A stretch of 64,000 nucleotides of DNA, taken from the NCBI RefSeq assembly GCF_028745505.1, contig NZ_JAQZZL010000002.1, positions 682,001-746,000 of the forward strand. The letters run 5' to 3'. The stretch's first letter is position 1. Each line of letters starts with the position of its first letter. The notes under the pieces were generated by a model, which had not been told where the DNA came from, did no database searches, and worked only from the letters and a program-made list of their open reading frames with translations. Origin of the DNA: Lentisphaera marina. GTDB taxonomy: Bacteria > Verrucomicrobiota > Lentisphaeria > Lentisphaerales > Lentisphaeraceae. Shown piece by piece: positions 1-7,584 of the stretch. The translations under genes were made by a program, and so were the position numbers.

Positions 1-266
1 ATGGCATTTTGTCTAGAGATAGAACCACTCATTGTGTGTAGCCTCATTTTTTCTTGTTTAGGTTAAATTACAAAATTGTAAACTTTTCAATTTTTATGTC
101 CGATACTGTAAAAGTGTAATTAATACTGTCAAGTAATTAGACTATCAAAAGTCTTAAAAAATGGCCTTTGCGAAAAAAAATAACATTATTGTAATGGGGA
201 TTCATTAAAATGAGTATAAATAAGGGCCTCAAGAAATATTAAGCGCTTGTATAAAAGGGATTAAGT
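1..266. other. AT-rich intergenic edge, no gene seen
   Basis: This stretch lies downstream of the minus-strand L,D-transpeptidase fragment. Only very short ATG-started frames occur here, the longest about 15 codons. I see no clear terminator hairpin, tRNA or promoter pair. Confidence 0.5.
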
Positions 267-820
267 TCATTGCCATGGAGTGTTATTAAAGGGCTTTAAT
301 TCATTGTGCAGCCGTTGATATTTGTGCTTTATCCAAGGCTTCATCTCGACTTTATAGGGATTTTTCTCTATTCGTATATTATTGGGAGCAATAATTAGCT
401 TTGTGTTCGCTAAACCCACTTTATGAACGAGAAAAAAGAGTTTTTCTATATTTTCATCACCAATTGGAATGCAACCAATACTAAGCGAATTGCCATGAAT
501 GAAAATATTTGAACCTAGATTAGTACGGCCATCAGTTTTGGCGCTTTTTTGATCAAAGTTATTAGGGTAATTTATTTTTAGTGATAGGTGATAAGCACTG
601 TTTGGATTTAAGGAAGTGATTTTGTAAATACCCTCAGGGATTTGACCATCACCTTCGCGTAGTTTTGGGCCTAATTGACCACTGGAACCAGTAAAAGGGA
701 AATTGATAAGGTGAATAGCTTTGTTTGGAGTTTTTGCCCACAGTTCTAATCGTCGTTCTTGCTTTAAGGCAATCAAATATAAAGAAGACTCAGTTTCGTC
801 TACTTCTTTACCTTTATATA
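267..820 (-). pseudogene. L,D-transpeptidase (YafK/YkuD type), C-terminal part cut off by an IS
   Basis: The frame encodes a YkuD-fold L,D-transpeptidase domain, which in the family cross-links peptidoglycan through a catalytic Cys. The active-site block IFIHGNSLSIGC is present, with His and Cys in the spacing typical of YafK-like proteins. The open frame continues upstream of the first possible start (a TTG at 776) as far as the IS edge at 820, encoding KGKEVDETESSLYL, so this is the back part of a longer gene. The front part lies at 2404-2584. Removing the IS and one TATATA copy joins them in frame into about 244 residues. This part lacks the membrane anchor and is probably not expressed as a working enzyme. 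Confidence 0.85.
815..820. repeat. Target-site duplication, left copy (TATATA)
   Basis: TATATA lies directly before the left end of the IS (GGGCT...) and is repeated directly after its right end at 2404-2409. A 6-bp duplication keeps the interrupted gene in frame when one copy is removed. Confidence 0.8.
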
Positions 821-2403
821 GGGCTCACTTATTAAGTCATATATTACTTATAGTCAATGAGATAAGTGGTAATTATGCTATATTACATGCAAACAAAACC
901 CCTCAAAACAATCATTAGGTTTGCATAAGATGTATAAAAATACGGGCACAGAGCCCAAAATGGCCAATCTACCTTATTTTCTAGACGGAACACTCAATAT
1001 CAATAATCGCTGGGTCAAGCTAGCGGCAACAATACCATGGAAAGATGTAGAAGAAATTTATGCACTAAATTTCACCAGCCATACTGGGCCCAAAGCTCTA
1101 CCTGCAAGAACTGCATTTGGTTCCCTGATCATTCAAGTAAAGCTGAGTTTAACTGATGAAGAAACTGTAGAAATGATTTCTGAAAACCCCTACCTTCAAT
1201 ATTTCTTGGGGTTTGAAAGATATAAGCAGGAATCACCTTTTGATCCGAGTATGATGACTCATTTTCGAAAGCGTTTTGGAGCTCAGGATATTAAAGATAT
1301 TGATGATTTATTACATAAAACAACACGTCCAAAAGAAGAAGACTCCGATAAGGATTCAGACAATGATCCTCCGTCAAATAAGGGTGCTTTAATTGTTGAC
1401 GCTAGTTGTGTCCCTGCTGATATTCACTATCCAACAGATCTTGGTTTACTAAACAAAGCCCGCGAAAAAACTGAAGAAATCATCGATATTCTTTGGCGTC
1501 ATCACTTTAATACCGAAGATAAGGTCAAGCCTCGGACTTATCGTGAAGACGGCAGAAAAATCTTTTTAAGTGTTGTCCTAAAAAAACGTGTATCGAAAAA
1601 GAAAAGGCGTGAAGTGATTAATAGACAACTTCATTGTGTAAGGAGGAACCTCGCTAGTATAAATGAACTCAAAAAGCATGCCGATCTGGGGCTATTGAAA
1701 CCTAGTTTATACCGCGAACTACTGGTGATCGGGACACTTTATCAACAACAGCAATACATGTATGATAATAAAGTAACAAGTGTTGATGATCGCATTGTAA
1801 GTATTCACCAACCACATATTCGTCCCATTGTTCGCGGGAAAGCTGGAGCTCATACAGAGTTCGGAGCTAAAATATCTATCAGTGTCGTCGATGGCTGGAC
1901 CTTTGTCGATACGATTAGTTTTGATTCTTATAATGAAGGAACCGAACTAATTTCACAAGTTGAAAAATATAAAGAGCGTTTCGGTTATTATCCCGAATCA
2001 GCACATGCTGATAAAATCTACCGAACTAAAGAAAATCGAGCGTATTGTAAAAAACACGGAATAAGGATAAGTGGACCCAGTCTTGGAAGACCTCCCAAAG
2101 ATGCGATTTTACGTGAAGAACAAAAGGAAATACAACGCCAGGATGAAGCTATAAGAAATGAAGTAGAGGGCTGTTTTGGTGTAGCCAAAAGACGCTATAA
2201 ACTCGATCGAATCTTTACGAAAACCAGGACTTCATCCGAAACACTTATTGCTTTAGTATTCATGGTGATGAACTTGGATAAGGCTTTAGCCTTTTTGTCA
2301 CTTTTCGGCCAGTATTATAAGCAGCTATTCGCGCACGTTTATTGTTTTATAAGTCTCATTAACGAGAATGAGCATTTCAAAAGGCGAGTAATTCAGTAAG
2401 CCC
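821..2403 (+). mobile_element. Insertion sequence, IS5/IS1182-like, 1583 bp
   Basis: The element has imperfect terminal inverted repeats: GGGCTCACTTATTA at the left end against GGGCTTACTGAATTA read inwards from the right end. One transposase gene fills it, and the transposase stop codon lies inside the right repeat. TATATA flanks both ends as a direct repeat. Left and right flanks are two halves of one L,D-transpeptidase gene, which fixes the element's borders. The family name rests on the DUF772-like transposase N-terminus; the exact IS subgroup cannot be set by eye. Confidence 0.9.
930..2399 (+). CDS. IS transposase (DUF772/InsH-type N-terminus, DDE)
   Basis: This is the transposase of the IS at 821-2403. 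The N-terminal part has the pattern NRWVKLAATIPWKDVEEIY, then YLQYFLGFERY and PFDPSMMTHFRKRF, typical of IS5/IS1182 transposases with an InsH-like (DUF772) domain. The DDE part is readable as IVDASCVPADI (first Asp), the later HADKIYRTKENR region (second Asp), and EVEGCFGVAKRRYKLDRI (Glu). The frame is open from a TTG at 921, but the ATG at 930 gives a more usual start. No frameshift is seen, so the protein of about 489 residues looks intact and the element may still be active. Confidence 0.92.
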   Translation: MYKNTGTEPKMANLPYFLDGTLNINNRWVKLAATIPWKDVEEIYALNFTSHTGPKALPARTAFGSLIIQVKLSLTDEETVEMISENPYLQYFLGFERYKQESPFDPSMMTHFRKRFGAQDIKDIDDLLHKTTRPKEEDSDKDSDNDPPSNKGALIVDASCVPADIHYPTDLGLLNKAREKTEEIIDILWRHHFNTEDKVKPRTYREDGRKIFLSVVLKKRVSKKKRREVINRQLHCVRRNLASINELKKHADLGLLKPSLYRELLVIGTLYQQQQYMYDNKVTSVDDRIVSIHQPHIRPIVRGKAGAHTEFGAKISISVVDGWTFVDTISFDSYNEGTELISQVEKYKERFGYYPESAHADKIYRTKENRAYCKKHGIRISGPSLGRPPKDAILREEQKEIQRQDEAIRNEVEGCFGVAKRRYKLDRIFTKTRTSSETLIALVFMVMNLDKALAFLSLFGQYYKQLFAHVYCFISLINENEHFKRRVIQ

Positions 2404-2409
2404 TATATA
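2404..2409. repeat. Target-site duplication, right copy (TATATA)
   Basis: TATATA directly follows the last base of the IS right end (...TAAGCCC) and matches 815-820. Confidence 0.8.
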
Positions 2410-2584
2410 TGTCATGCCAAAAAATACCATGTTTTACTTCTAAGTCTTGGCAGACTTCTTCAAGTGTTTTCTTTCCGAGTAGTTTTAGCTTTATAGGACT
2501 CCATAGAGAACGACCATAAATATAAACTAAACCGAAAGAAATGAGCGAGACATAGATAATGAGTCGCCATTTATGCTTTCTCAT
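2404..2584 (-). pseudogene. L,D-transpeptidase, N-terminal part cut off by an IS
   Basis: This is the front of the gene whose rear lies at 267-820. It starts at ATG 2584 and encodes a short basic head, one membrane segment (about residues 7-24, RLIIYVSLISFGLVYIYG), and a linker ending WHDIY before the IS. The frame then runs into the IS and stops at 2393 after RAY. The start overlaps the stop of the SIMPL gene by 4 bases (ATGA), so the two were probably translated together. The membrane anchor fits a periplasmic L,D-transpeptidase. The truncated product has no catalytic residues. Confidence 0.82.
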
Positions 2585-3306
2585 TTGTCTAAATAAAATG
2601 TTATGGTGGTGACGACGCGAACGTCTTTTTCTAATTTATTACTATCGCCATACTCACTGCCTGCATCACGTACATAAAAGTTGCCTTGACGGGCATTTCG
2701 AATACCACCAACTTTAACTCCGGCATGAGAGGCGAATTCACCCGCAGCAATTCGAGCATTTTGAGTGGCTTCTTTTAACATCTCAGGTTTAATTTTATTT
2801 AAATTTGTATAGTAATACTTGGGAGCCTGATTATTTAAATCTATACCTTGAGCAATGAGTTTATTCAATTCTGTTCGAGCTGCTTTGATGAGGTCAACTT
2901 TTTGTGAATCTATATGGATAGAAGAATTTAGGATATGGTTTTCGGAAAGGAGCTTTTGTTCTTTGTTACGAAGGACTTTGTGATGGTAGTCGATGACCCC
3001 GAGCTCAATTTCACCTTTGTCGAAACCGTGTTTTATTAATGTTTTTTGGATCATTTTCTGAATTTCTTCAGCTCGTTTATAGAGCAGGGGGAGTTCCGTT
3101 TTATGACTGGAGTTCACAGAAAAACTTAGTGTCCAGCTCACTAAGTTAGCTTTCACTCTGCGTTCAGCTAAGCCTTTGGCTTCAGCTGTATTTAATGCAA
3201 CTTTCGCATTATACATGGTTTGACCAATAAAATATCCTGCACCTGTGATTCCGCTTGCTAGGACTATTCCACAGATGATGGCTGAAAGGGATTTTGTTTT
3301 GTTCAT
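2581..3306 (-). CDS. SIMPL domain-containing protein (DUF541)
   Basis: The 241-residue protein has an N-terminal signal anchor (residues about 8-28, SAIICGIVLASGITGAGYFIG) and a periplasmic SIMPL/DUF541 domain. Family features visible are the start AEAKGLAERRVKANLVSW, the middle NSSIHIDSQKVDLIKAA, and the end LKEATQNARIAAGEFA with DVRVVTTITFYL. The family has no firmly established reaction; members are exported oligomeric proteins. It is followed with a 4-base overlap by the L,D-transpeptidase gene, which hints at a cell-envelope role. The terminator at 3397-3428 separates it from the gene group upstream, so it likely has its own promoter in 3307-3396. Confidence 0.85.
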   Translation of the reverse strand: MNKTKSLSAIICGIVLASGITGAGYFIGQTMYNAKVALNTAEAKGLAERRVKANLVSWTLSFSVNSSHKTELPLLYKRAEEIQKMIQKTLIKHGFDKGEIELGVIDYHHKVLRNKEQKLLSENHILNSSIHIDSQKVDLIKAARTELNKLIAQGIDLNNQAPKYYYTNLNKIKPEMLKEATQNARIAAGEFASHAGVKVGGIRNARQGNFYVRDAGSEYGDSNKLEKDVRVVTTITFYLDK

Positions 3307-3396
3307 ATTTCATTCTCCTGATTAGTTTTAATCAGTTTAAGTTTTACTGAATGAAAAACTTTGATGAGAATGAGAATTATTTGTGAAAAGTATGTG

Positions 3397-3428
3397 AATA
3401 CTCTGAGCTAATTTAAGCTCAGAGTATT
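3397..3428 (-). terminator. Hairpin downstream of the cytochrome c-FGE gene
   Basis: A perfect 13-bp stem (AATACTCTGAGCT with AGCTCAGAGTATT) closes a 6-base loop. It lies just after the stop of the minus-strand gene at 3449. The T-tract on the minus strand is weak (TATTCACATACTTTT), so its efficiency is uncertain. Confidence 0.6.
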
Positions 3429-3448
3429 TAATAGATTCCTACTAAGAA

Positions 3449-4882
3449 TTATTCGCCACGTTTGGGGATAGCTTTGATTTCCTCGTCTGTAGGCCAGTAT
3501 TTATGCAGATCTTCCAGCTTAGGAACTGTACCTGATCTCACAACACGGAAACCAACCCACACGGCATCAGTATGATACCAAACCGACTTTGGAATTTGCG
3601 GATCTTGCACTTTCCATTCGGGGTTAGATATGAAGCGTTTAGCGGAGCGTAGTTCACTTGCATCATTTAAATAAGAACCACCACGAACCACGCGTTCATA
3701 AATTTTGTTTGGCCAAAATTCAGTTTCTTCAAATGGGTTTTCTAAGGGAGTGTTTGGGGCTAAATTTACGGGGTCTTTCTTGGGGCCATTTGCATAAAAT
3801 TCTGGATCAAAGCTATCGAGAACCCATTCCGAAACATTACCATGCATGTCGTGTAATCCCCAAGCATTAGCTTTTTTCTGTCCGATGGGCTGATATGATT
3901 CATTTGCGTTGTCCGCAAACCACGCGTAGTCACCAAGTTTATCGGCATCATCGCCAAAACCATAAGCTGTTTTACTTCCTGCGCGGCAAGCATATTCCCA
4001 CTCAGCTTCAGTTGGTAAACGGTAGAAGTGGCCAGTTTTTGCACTGAGCCACATGCAATAAGCTTTGGCAGCTAATTGCGTCATGCAAATGACAGGACGT
4101 TTTTCTTTGCCCATGCCAAAACTCATATCTAAGTAAGGTCCGGTTGGACGAGAGACGATGTCGGCATTTTTATCGAGCTCATTCATGGTGAAATTTTCTG
4201 GTGTTCGACGTTCAATATCGAGGTCGAATTGCCAAGCTTCATATTCTGCCCAAGTGACTTCGTGTTTACCCATCCAAAAAGGTGAGATCTCAATTTCTTT
4301 AAGGGGAGATTCATCTTCTTGATCTGATCCACGTTGATACTTTCCTCCAGGGATAGGCATCATGGTAAATTCGTTTTCAGCTCCTTTGTTTACTGTGTAA
4401 GAAGTTTCGACTTTAGGTGCTTTCCCAGCTTGAGCTTCAAAGCCTAGAGCTTTGTAAAGCTGTGTTGCCATAATGATTTCTCTTTCACCACTCGCAGAAG
4501 AAAGAGTTTTGACGAATTCGCCAGAACTTTGTTTTTCTTCTGGCCAATTCGCCCCTTGGTCAATCCACGTTTTGAGTGTTTCAGATTCTTTTTTACTGAG
4601 AGTTGTTGGCATCGGCATTTTTGGATCATTGGCGGGTAAAATGGCCAAGTTATAAATAGAGCTTTTACTGGCATCACCTGCGGTGATTCTAACCCCGTGT
4701 TTACCTTTGGCAAAAGCGCTTGCCTTATCAGTGATAATGAGTCCGCCAGCACCAAGGTTTTTATTGTGACAAGTCATACAATGTTTTTCAAAAATTGGCT
4801 GAATGTCTTTTTTGAAATCAACTGCAGATACATAGCTTGATAAAACTAAGCTTGTACTAACACACTTTGTGAGAAAGTTCAT
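3449..4882 (-). CDS. Exported cytochrome c domain fused to a formylglycine-generating-enzyme-like (SUMF1) domain
   Basis: The 477-residue protein has a signal peptide (to about A20). A planctomycete-type cytochrome c domain follows, with haem motif CMTCH at residues 35-39 and later PKMPMP and LKTWIDQGANWP. From about residue 165 it has an FGE-sulfatase/SUMF1 fold: MMPIPGGKYQRGSD, PFWMGKHEVTWAEYEAW, YRLPTEAEWEYACRAGS, DMHGNVSEWVLDSF, RVVRGGSYL and VGFRVVRSG. The two cysteines that form the copper-binding catalytic pair of true FGE should follow GGSYL, but this stretch reads NDASELRSAKR, so formylglycine synthesis is unlikely. Such proteins in PVC bacteria are usually periplasmic and of unknown task. 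It is last in a minus-strand gene group, 11 bases after apbE. Confidence 0.88.
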   Translation of the reverse strand: MNFLTKCVSTSLVLSSYVSAVDFKKDIQPIFEKHCMTCHNKNLGAGGLIITDKASAFAKGKHGVRITAGDASKSSIYNLAILPANDPKMPMPTTLSKKESETLKTWIDQGANWPEEKQSSGEFVKTLSSASGEREIIMATQLYKALGFEAQAGKAPKVETSYTVNKGAENEFTMMPIPGGKYQRGSDQEDESPLKEIEISPFWMGKHEVTWAEYEAWQFDLDIERRTPENFTMNELDKNADIVSRPTGPYLDMSFGMGKEKRPVICMTQLAAKAYCMWLSAKTGHFYRLPTEAEWEYACRAGSKTAYGFGDDADKLGDYAWFADNANESYQPIGQKKANAWGLHDMHGNVSEWVLDSFDPEFYANGPKKDPVNLAPNTPLENPFEETEFWPNKIYERVVRGGSYLNDASELRSAKRFISNPEWKVQDPQIPKSVWYHTDAVWVGFRVVRSGTVPKLEDLHKYWPTDEEIKAIPKRGE

Positions 4883-4893
4883 ACTAGGGTCCT

Positions 4894-5862
4894 TTAATGA
4901 ATGAGTGGAAAGTTATCAGATTTAATTATACTGTCTTGAGTCTTGATCATTACAGAGTTTTGAGGGTTTTTCTTTGAAAAGTTAATAGAATCAGCAGATT
5001 TCATTACGGATAAAGCGGATGCAAGTGCGTCGGCTTCCATTGCAGTGGGTGCTATCATGGTAATGCGTTGATGATGGGTGATGGCTTGGCCAGTTCGAGG
5101 ATCAATAATATGTGAGTAAGTTTTATCGTTTTTCTTTAAGTTCTGCAGCGCACTTCCTGAGGTAGCGACGGCGCCTTGTTTGAGTCGGATAAAAGAAGCA
5201 GAGTTCGAACTGTTTTTATCATTGATAAATATTTTCCAAGTGGAAGTGGGGTGTGCACTCATGAGTAAGTCTCCAGATGCGTCTATCATGGCGTGTTTGA
5301 TACCCTCACGATTAAGGGTTTTCATCGCTGCATCAGCGGCATAGCCTTTGGCGATAGCGCCTAAATCAAGTTTCATGTGAGCCGTATTCAAGCGTACGGT
5401 TTGCTTGTCTGAGTTGAGTTCAAGTTTTTTGTATGAACAACGCTTTAAAGCTTTTTCGATTGATGCGGGTTCAGGTAACTTATTTCTATAGCGAGCAATG
5501 CGCCATTGGATAGATAATGGGCCACAAGTCACATCGAAAGCTCCGTGAGTTTGCTGTGAAATTTTTTGTGAATAAGCTAAAATTTTCCAAAGATCGCTAC
5601 TAACGGGAGTCCATTGCATATGAGTTTGGCTCAAACGATTTAATTCACTATCGCTCAAGTAATCGCTACATATCTTTTCTAATTGATCTATTCTTTGAAA
5701 GGCTTTTTGCGCTGCTTTTTGAGCTTGGCTAGGATCTGAGCTATAGATTTTAAGACGGAAATCACAACCCATGAGCTCTTTCTTGAAATTATATTCATTG
5801 AGCTCAGAAGAGGTAAGTGAGTGTGTCAGTAAACAACAGATTAATGTAAGAAAAATATTCAC
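4894..5862 (-). CDS. apbE: FAD:protein FMN transferase (ApbE family)
   Basis: ApbE attaches FMN from FAD to a Thr or Ser of target proteins in the periplasm, such as Na+-translocating NADH dehydrogenase or Rnf subunits. The 322-residue protein has an N-terminal signal peptide and family motifs: ELMGCDFRLKIYS, AFDVTCGPL, KLDLGAIAKGYAADAA, the nucleotide-binding segment MIDASGDL (most members have GGD), GAVATSGS, SHIIDPRTGQ, and TAMEADALASALSVM. Its likely flavin targets are not in this window. It lies 78 bases downstream of the phosphatase-like gene and 11 bases before the cytochrome c-FGE gene, so the two may be co-transcribed. Confidence 0.9.
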   Translation of the reverse strand: MNIFLTLICCLLTHSLTSSELNEYNFKKELMGCDFRLKIYSSDPSQAQKAAQKAFQRIDQLEKICSDYLSDSELNRLSQTHMQWTPVSSDLWKILAYSQKISQQTHGAFDVTCGPLSIQWRIARYRNKLPEPASIEKALKRCSYKKLELNSDKQTVRLNTAHMKLDLGAIAKGYAADAAMKTLNREGIKHAMIDASGDLLMSAHPTSTWKIFINDKNSSNSASFIRLKQGAVATSGSALQNLKKNDKTYSHIIDPRTGQAITHHQRITMIAPTAMEADALASALSVMKSADSINFSKKNPQNSVMIKTQDSIIKSDNFPLIH

Positions 5863-5940
5863 AGTTTCCTTGGTCTGGATTCATCTTAAAGTATGTATTC
5901 GCAATAATGAGAGAATCTTGTGTACTAAAAATAGAAAATA

Positions 5941-6717
5941 TTAATTTTCAGAGAATTCAAACTCAGCAAAGATAGGGCGGTGATCAGATATTATACTTTC
6001 TTCAATAACATAATGATCGACCGTATGACTAGGTAAATGACGGGTCATGATGAAATCAATTTCAGTTTCGGGTTGATCACTGGGCCAAGTTTTGTTGGGG
6101 CTCTTTTGTAAAATCGACCAGTGATTAGCCTTTAAATGAATGAGTGCAGGATCTGCTTGATCACCATTGAAATCACCTGCTAAGATAGTAGCTCGATTTG
6201 ATTTAAGTTTGTCATTTAGGATTTGGGTTTGCGCTAGTCTTATTTTATTCCTATTCCATTCGTTGTGAATATTGACAAAAGAAATCATTTGTGATGTGTA
6301 GGGAGTGATAAGTTGAACTTCAATGGCACATCGCGGCTCGCTTCCTTTGGGCAAGTCATGCCTAATGGATTCGAGGATCGGAAACTTTGATAAAATGGCC
6401 ATACCATATTCGCCACCATCATAGTTCATGAATTTTTCAAAATGATAATGCATGCCGAGAAGGTTAGCGAGTTCTTGGGCGATATCTCTATTTTCACTTC
6501 GAGCACAGTTTTTATCAACTTCTTGCAGAGCAATGAGTTCAGCGCCACTTTTTCTGAGTAAATCCGCTATTCGTTTAATGTCGATTTTGCCATCCATACC
6601 TTCGCCATGGCGTATGTTATAAGAACATACTCTGAGACTATGTTTGGGTTTTTGACTGATACAAGCATTACATATGAGCAGGATTAAGACAGTAAGATAA
6701 AAAGAAGAGCGACGCAT
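5941..6717 (-). CDS. Endonuclease/exonuclease/phosphatase family lipoprotein
   Basis: The 258-residue protein has the Mg-dependent EEP (DNase I-like) fold. Visible motifs are VCSYNIRHGEG (Asn), IALQEVDKN (metal-binding Glu), NIHNEWNRN, LAGDFNGDQ and the terminal SDHRPIFAEF (Asp-His). The N-terminus carries a hydrophobic stretch with NACIS, a plausible lipobox, so it is probably exported and lipid-anchored. Members act on nucleic acids, sphingomyelin or inositol phosphates; the substrate cannot be set here. It starts 3 bases after the isomerase-like gene, which points to one transcript. Confidence 0.85.
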   Translation of the reverse strand: MRRSSFYLTVLILLICNACISQKPKHSLRVCSYNIRHGEGMDGKIDIKRIADLLRKSGAELIALQEVDKNCARSENRDIAQELANLLGMHYHFEKFMNYDGGEYGMAILSKFPILESIRHDLPKGSEPRCAIEVQLITPYTSQMISFVNIHNEWNRNKIRLAQTQILNDKLKSNRATILAGDFNGDQADPALIHLKANHWSILQKSPNKTWPSDQPETEIDFIMTRHLPSHTVDHYVIEESIISDHRPIFAEFEFSEN

Positions 6718-6720
6718 ATC

Positions 6721-7578
6721 TTAGTGTGAAAATACGGTTCTCATATTTTTTAGGATTTCTGCAAGGCGATCCTTATTGCCACCACCGACTTCTGCTGTGG
6801 CCCAACCTGAATAATTGATAGCTTTCAAGGATTTACAAACCGCTGGCCAGTCATTACTATCTTGACCAATTTTTGCTTGAAAACCCTTCCAGACATTGCC
6901 ACCTTCAGGCTGAATAATATAAGGCTTTACATCTAGTTTCATGATCTTGTTGCCAAGAACAGGGGCCCAAGAAGCGGGTGGGTTGTAGCGAACTGTATTG
7001 CCGATGTCAAAATATGATCCAACTAAGTCAGAGTTGAGCTCATTAATGTATCGAAGCGTCTCTTCAGGAGTCGTTAAGAAGTCATTCCAAACGTTCTCTA
7101 AGAGGATATTGATATTTAACTCTTTGGCTAAGGGGAGTGCTTTTTTGACTTCAACAATACTGCGTTGCCAGCATTCCTCGTAAGTAGTACCTTTTTTTAC
7201 TTTGCCAGGAACTAAGAGGACGGAGCTAGCGCCATAAAATTTTGCATCGCGAATAGCTTGTTTAAAGCCTTCAAGTCCTTTGGCACGAGTTTCGGGATTT
7301 GGATCCGATAGCAGAAGTTTCCAGTGGGTACTACAAACGACACCATGGATGGGGAGGCCAGTAGCTTCACTTGCGGCTTTGAAGGCCTCGCGCTTACCAG
7401 AGGGGGCGTTGACTTCTATGCCATCGTAACCTAAATCTTTAACAAGCTGAAACTTTTCTTGTACGGAGCCTTTTTCTTTGATCATGCCGTATTTGAGGGC
7501 AAACTTGATCTCGAGTTTATCAGCCGAAACTGAAAAACAGACTAATAGGATTGAGAGCAGTAAACTTGACTTTTTCAT
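6721..7578 (-). CDS. Exported sugar phosphate isomerase/epimerase-like TIM barrel
   Basis: This is a 285-residue AP-endonuclease-2/xylose isomerase-like TIM barrel. It has a signal peptide (cleavage after VSADK region, about residue 19). Typical strands and metal residues are visible: GYDGIEVNAPSG, INILLENVWNDF (Glu), VGSYFDIGNTVRYN (Asp), IMKLDVKP and GWATAEVGGG (Glu). In PVC bacteria such exported proteins often sit with Gfo/Idh/MocA oxidoreductases and act on sugars or cyclitols; the substrate is not known. It follows the oxidoreductase gene by 6 bases. Confidence 0.85.
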   Translation of the reverse strand: MKKSSLLLSILLVCFSVSADKLEIKFALKYGMIKEKGSVQEKFQLVKDLGYDGIEVNAPSGKREAFKAASEATGLPIHGVVCSTHWKLLLSDPNPETRAKGLEGFKQAIRDAKFYGASSVLLVPGKVKKGTTYEECWQRSIVEVKKALPLAKELNINILLENVWNDFLTTPEETLRYINELNSDLVGSYFDIGNTVRYNPPASWAPVLGNKIMKLDVKPYIIQPEGGNVWKGFQAKIGQDSNDWPAVCKSLKAINYSGWATAEVGGGNKDRLAEILKNMRTVFSH

Positions 7579-7584
7579 CTTGGG

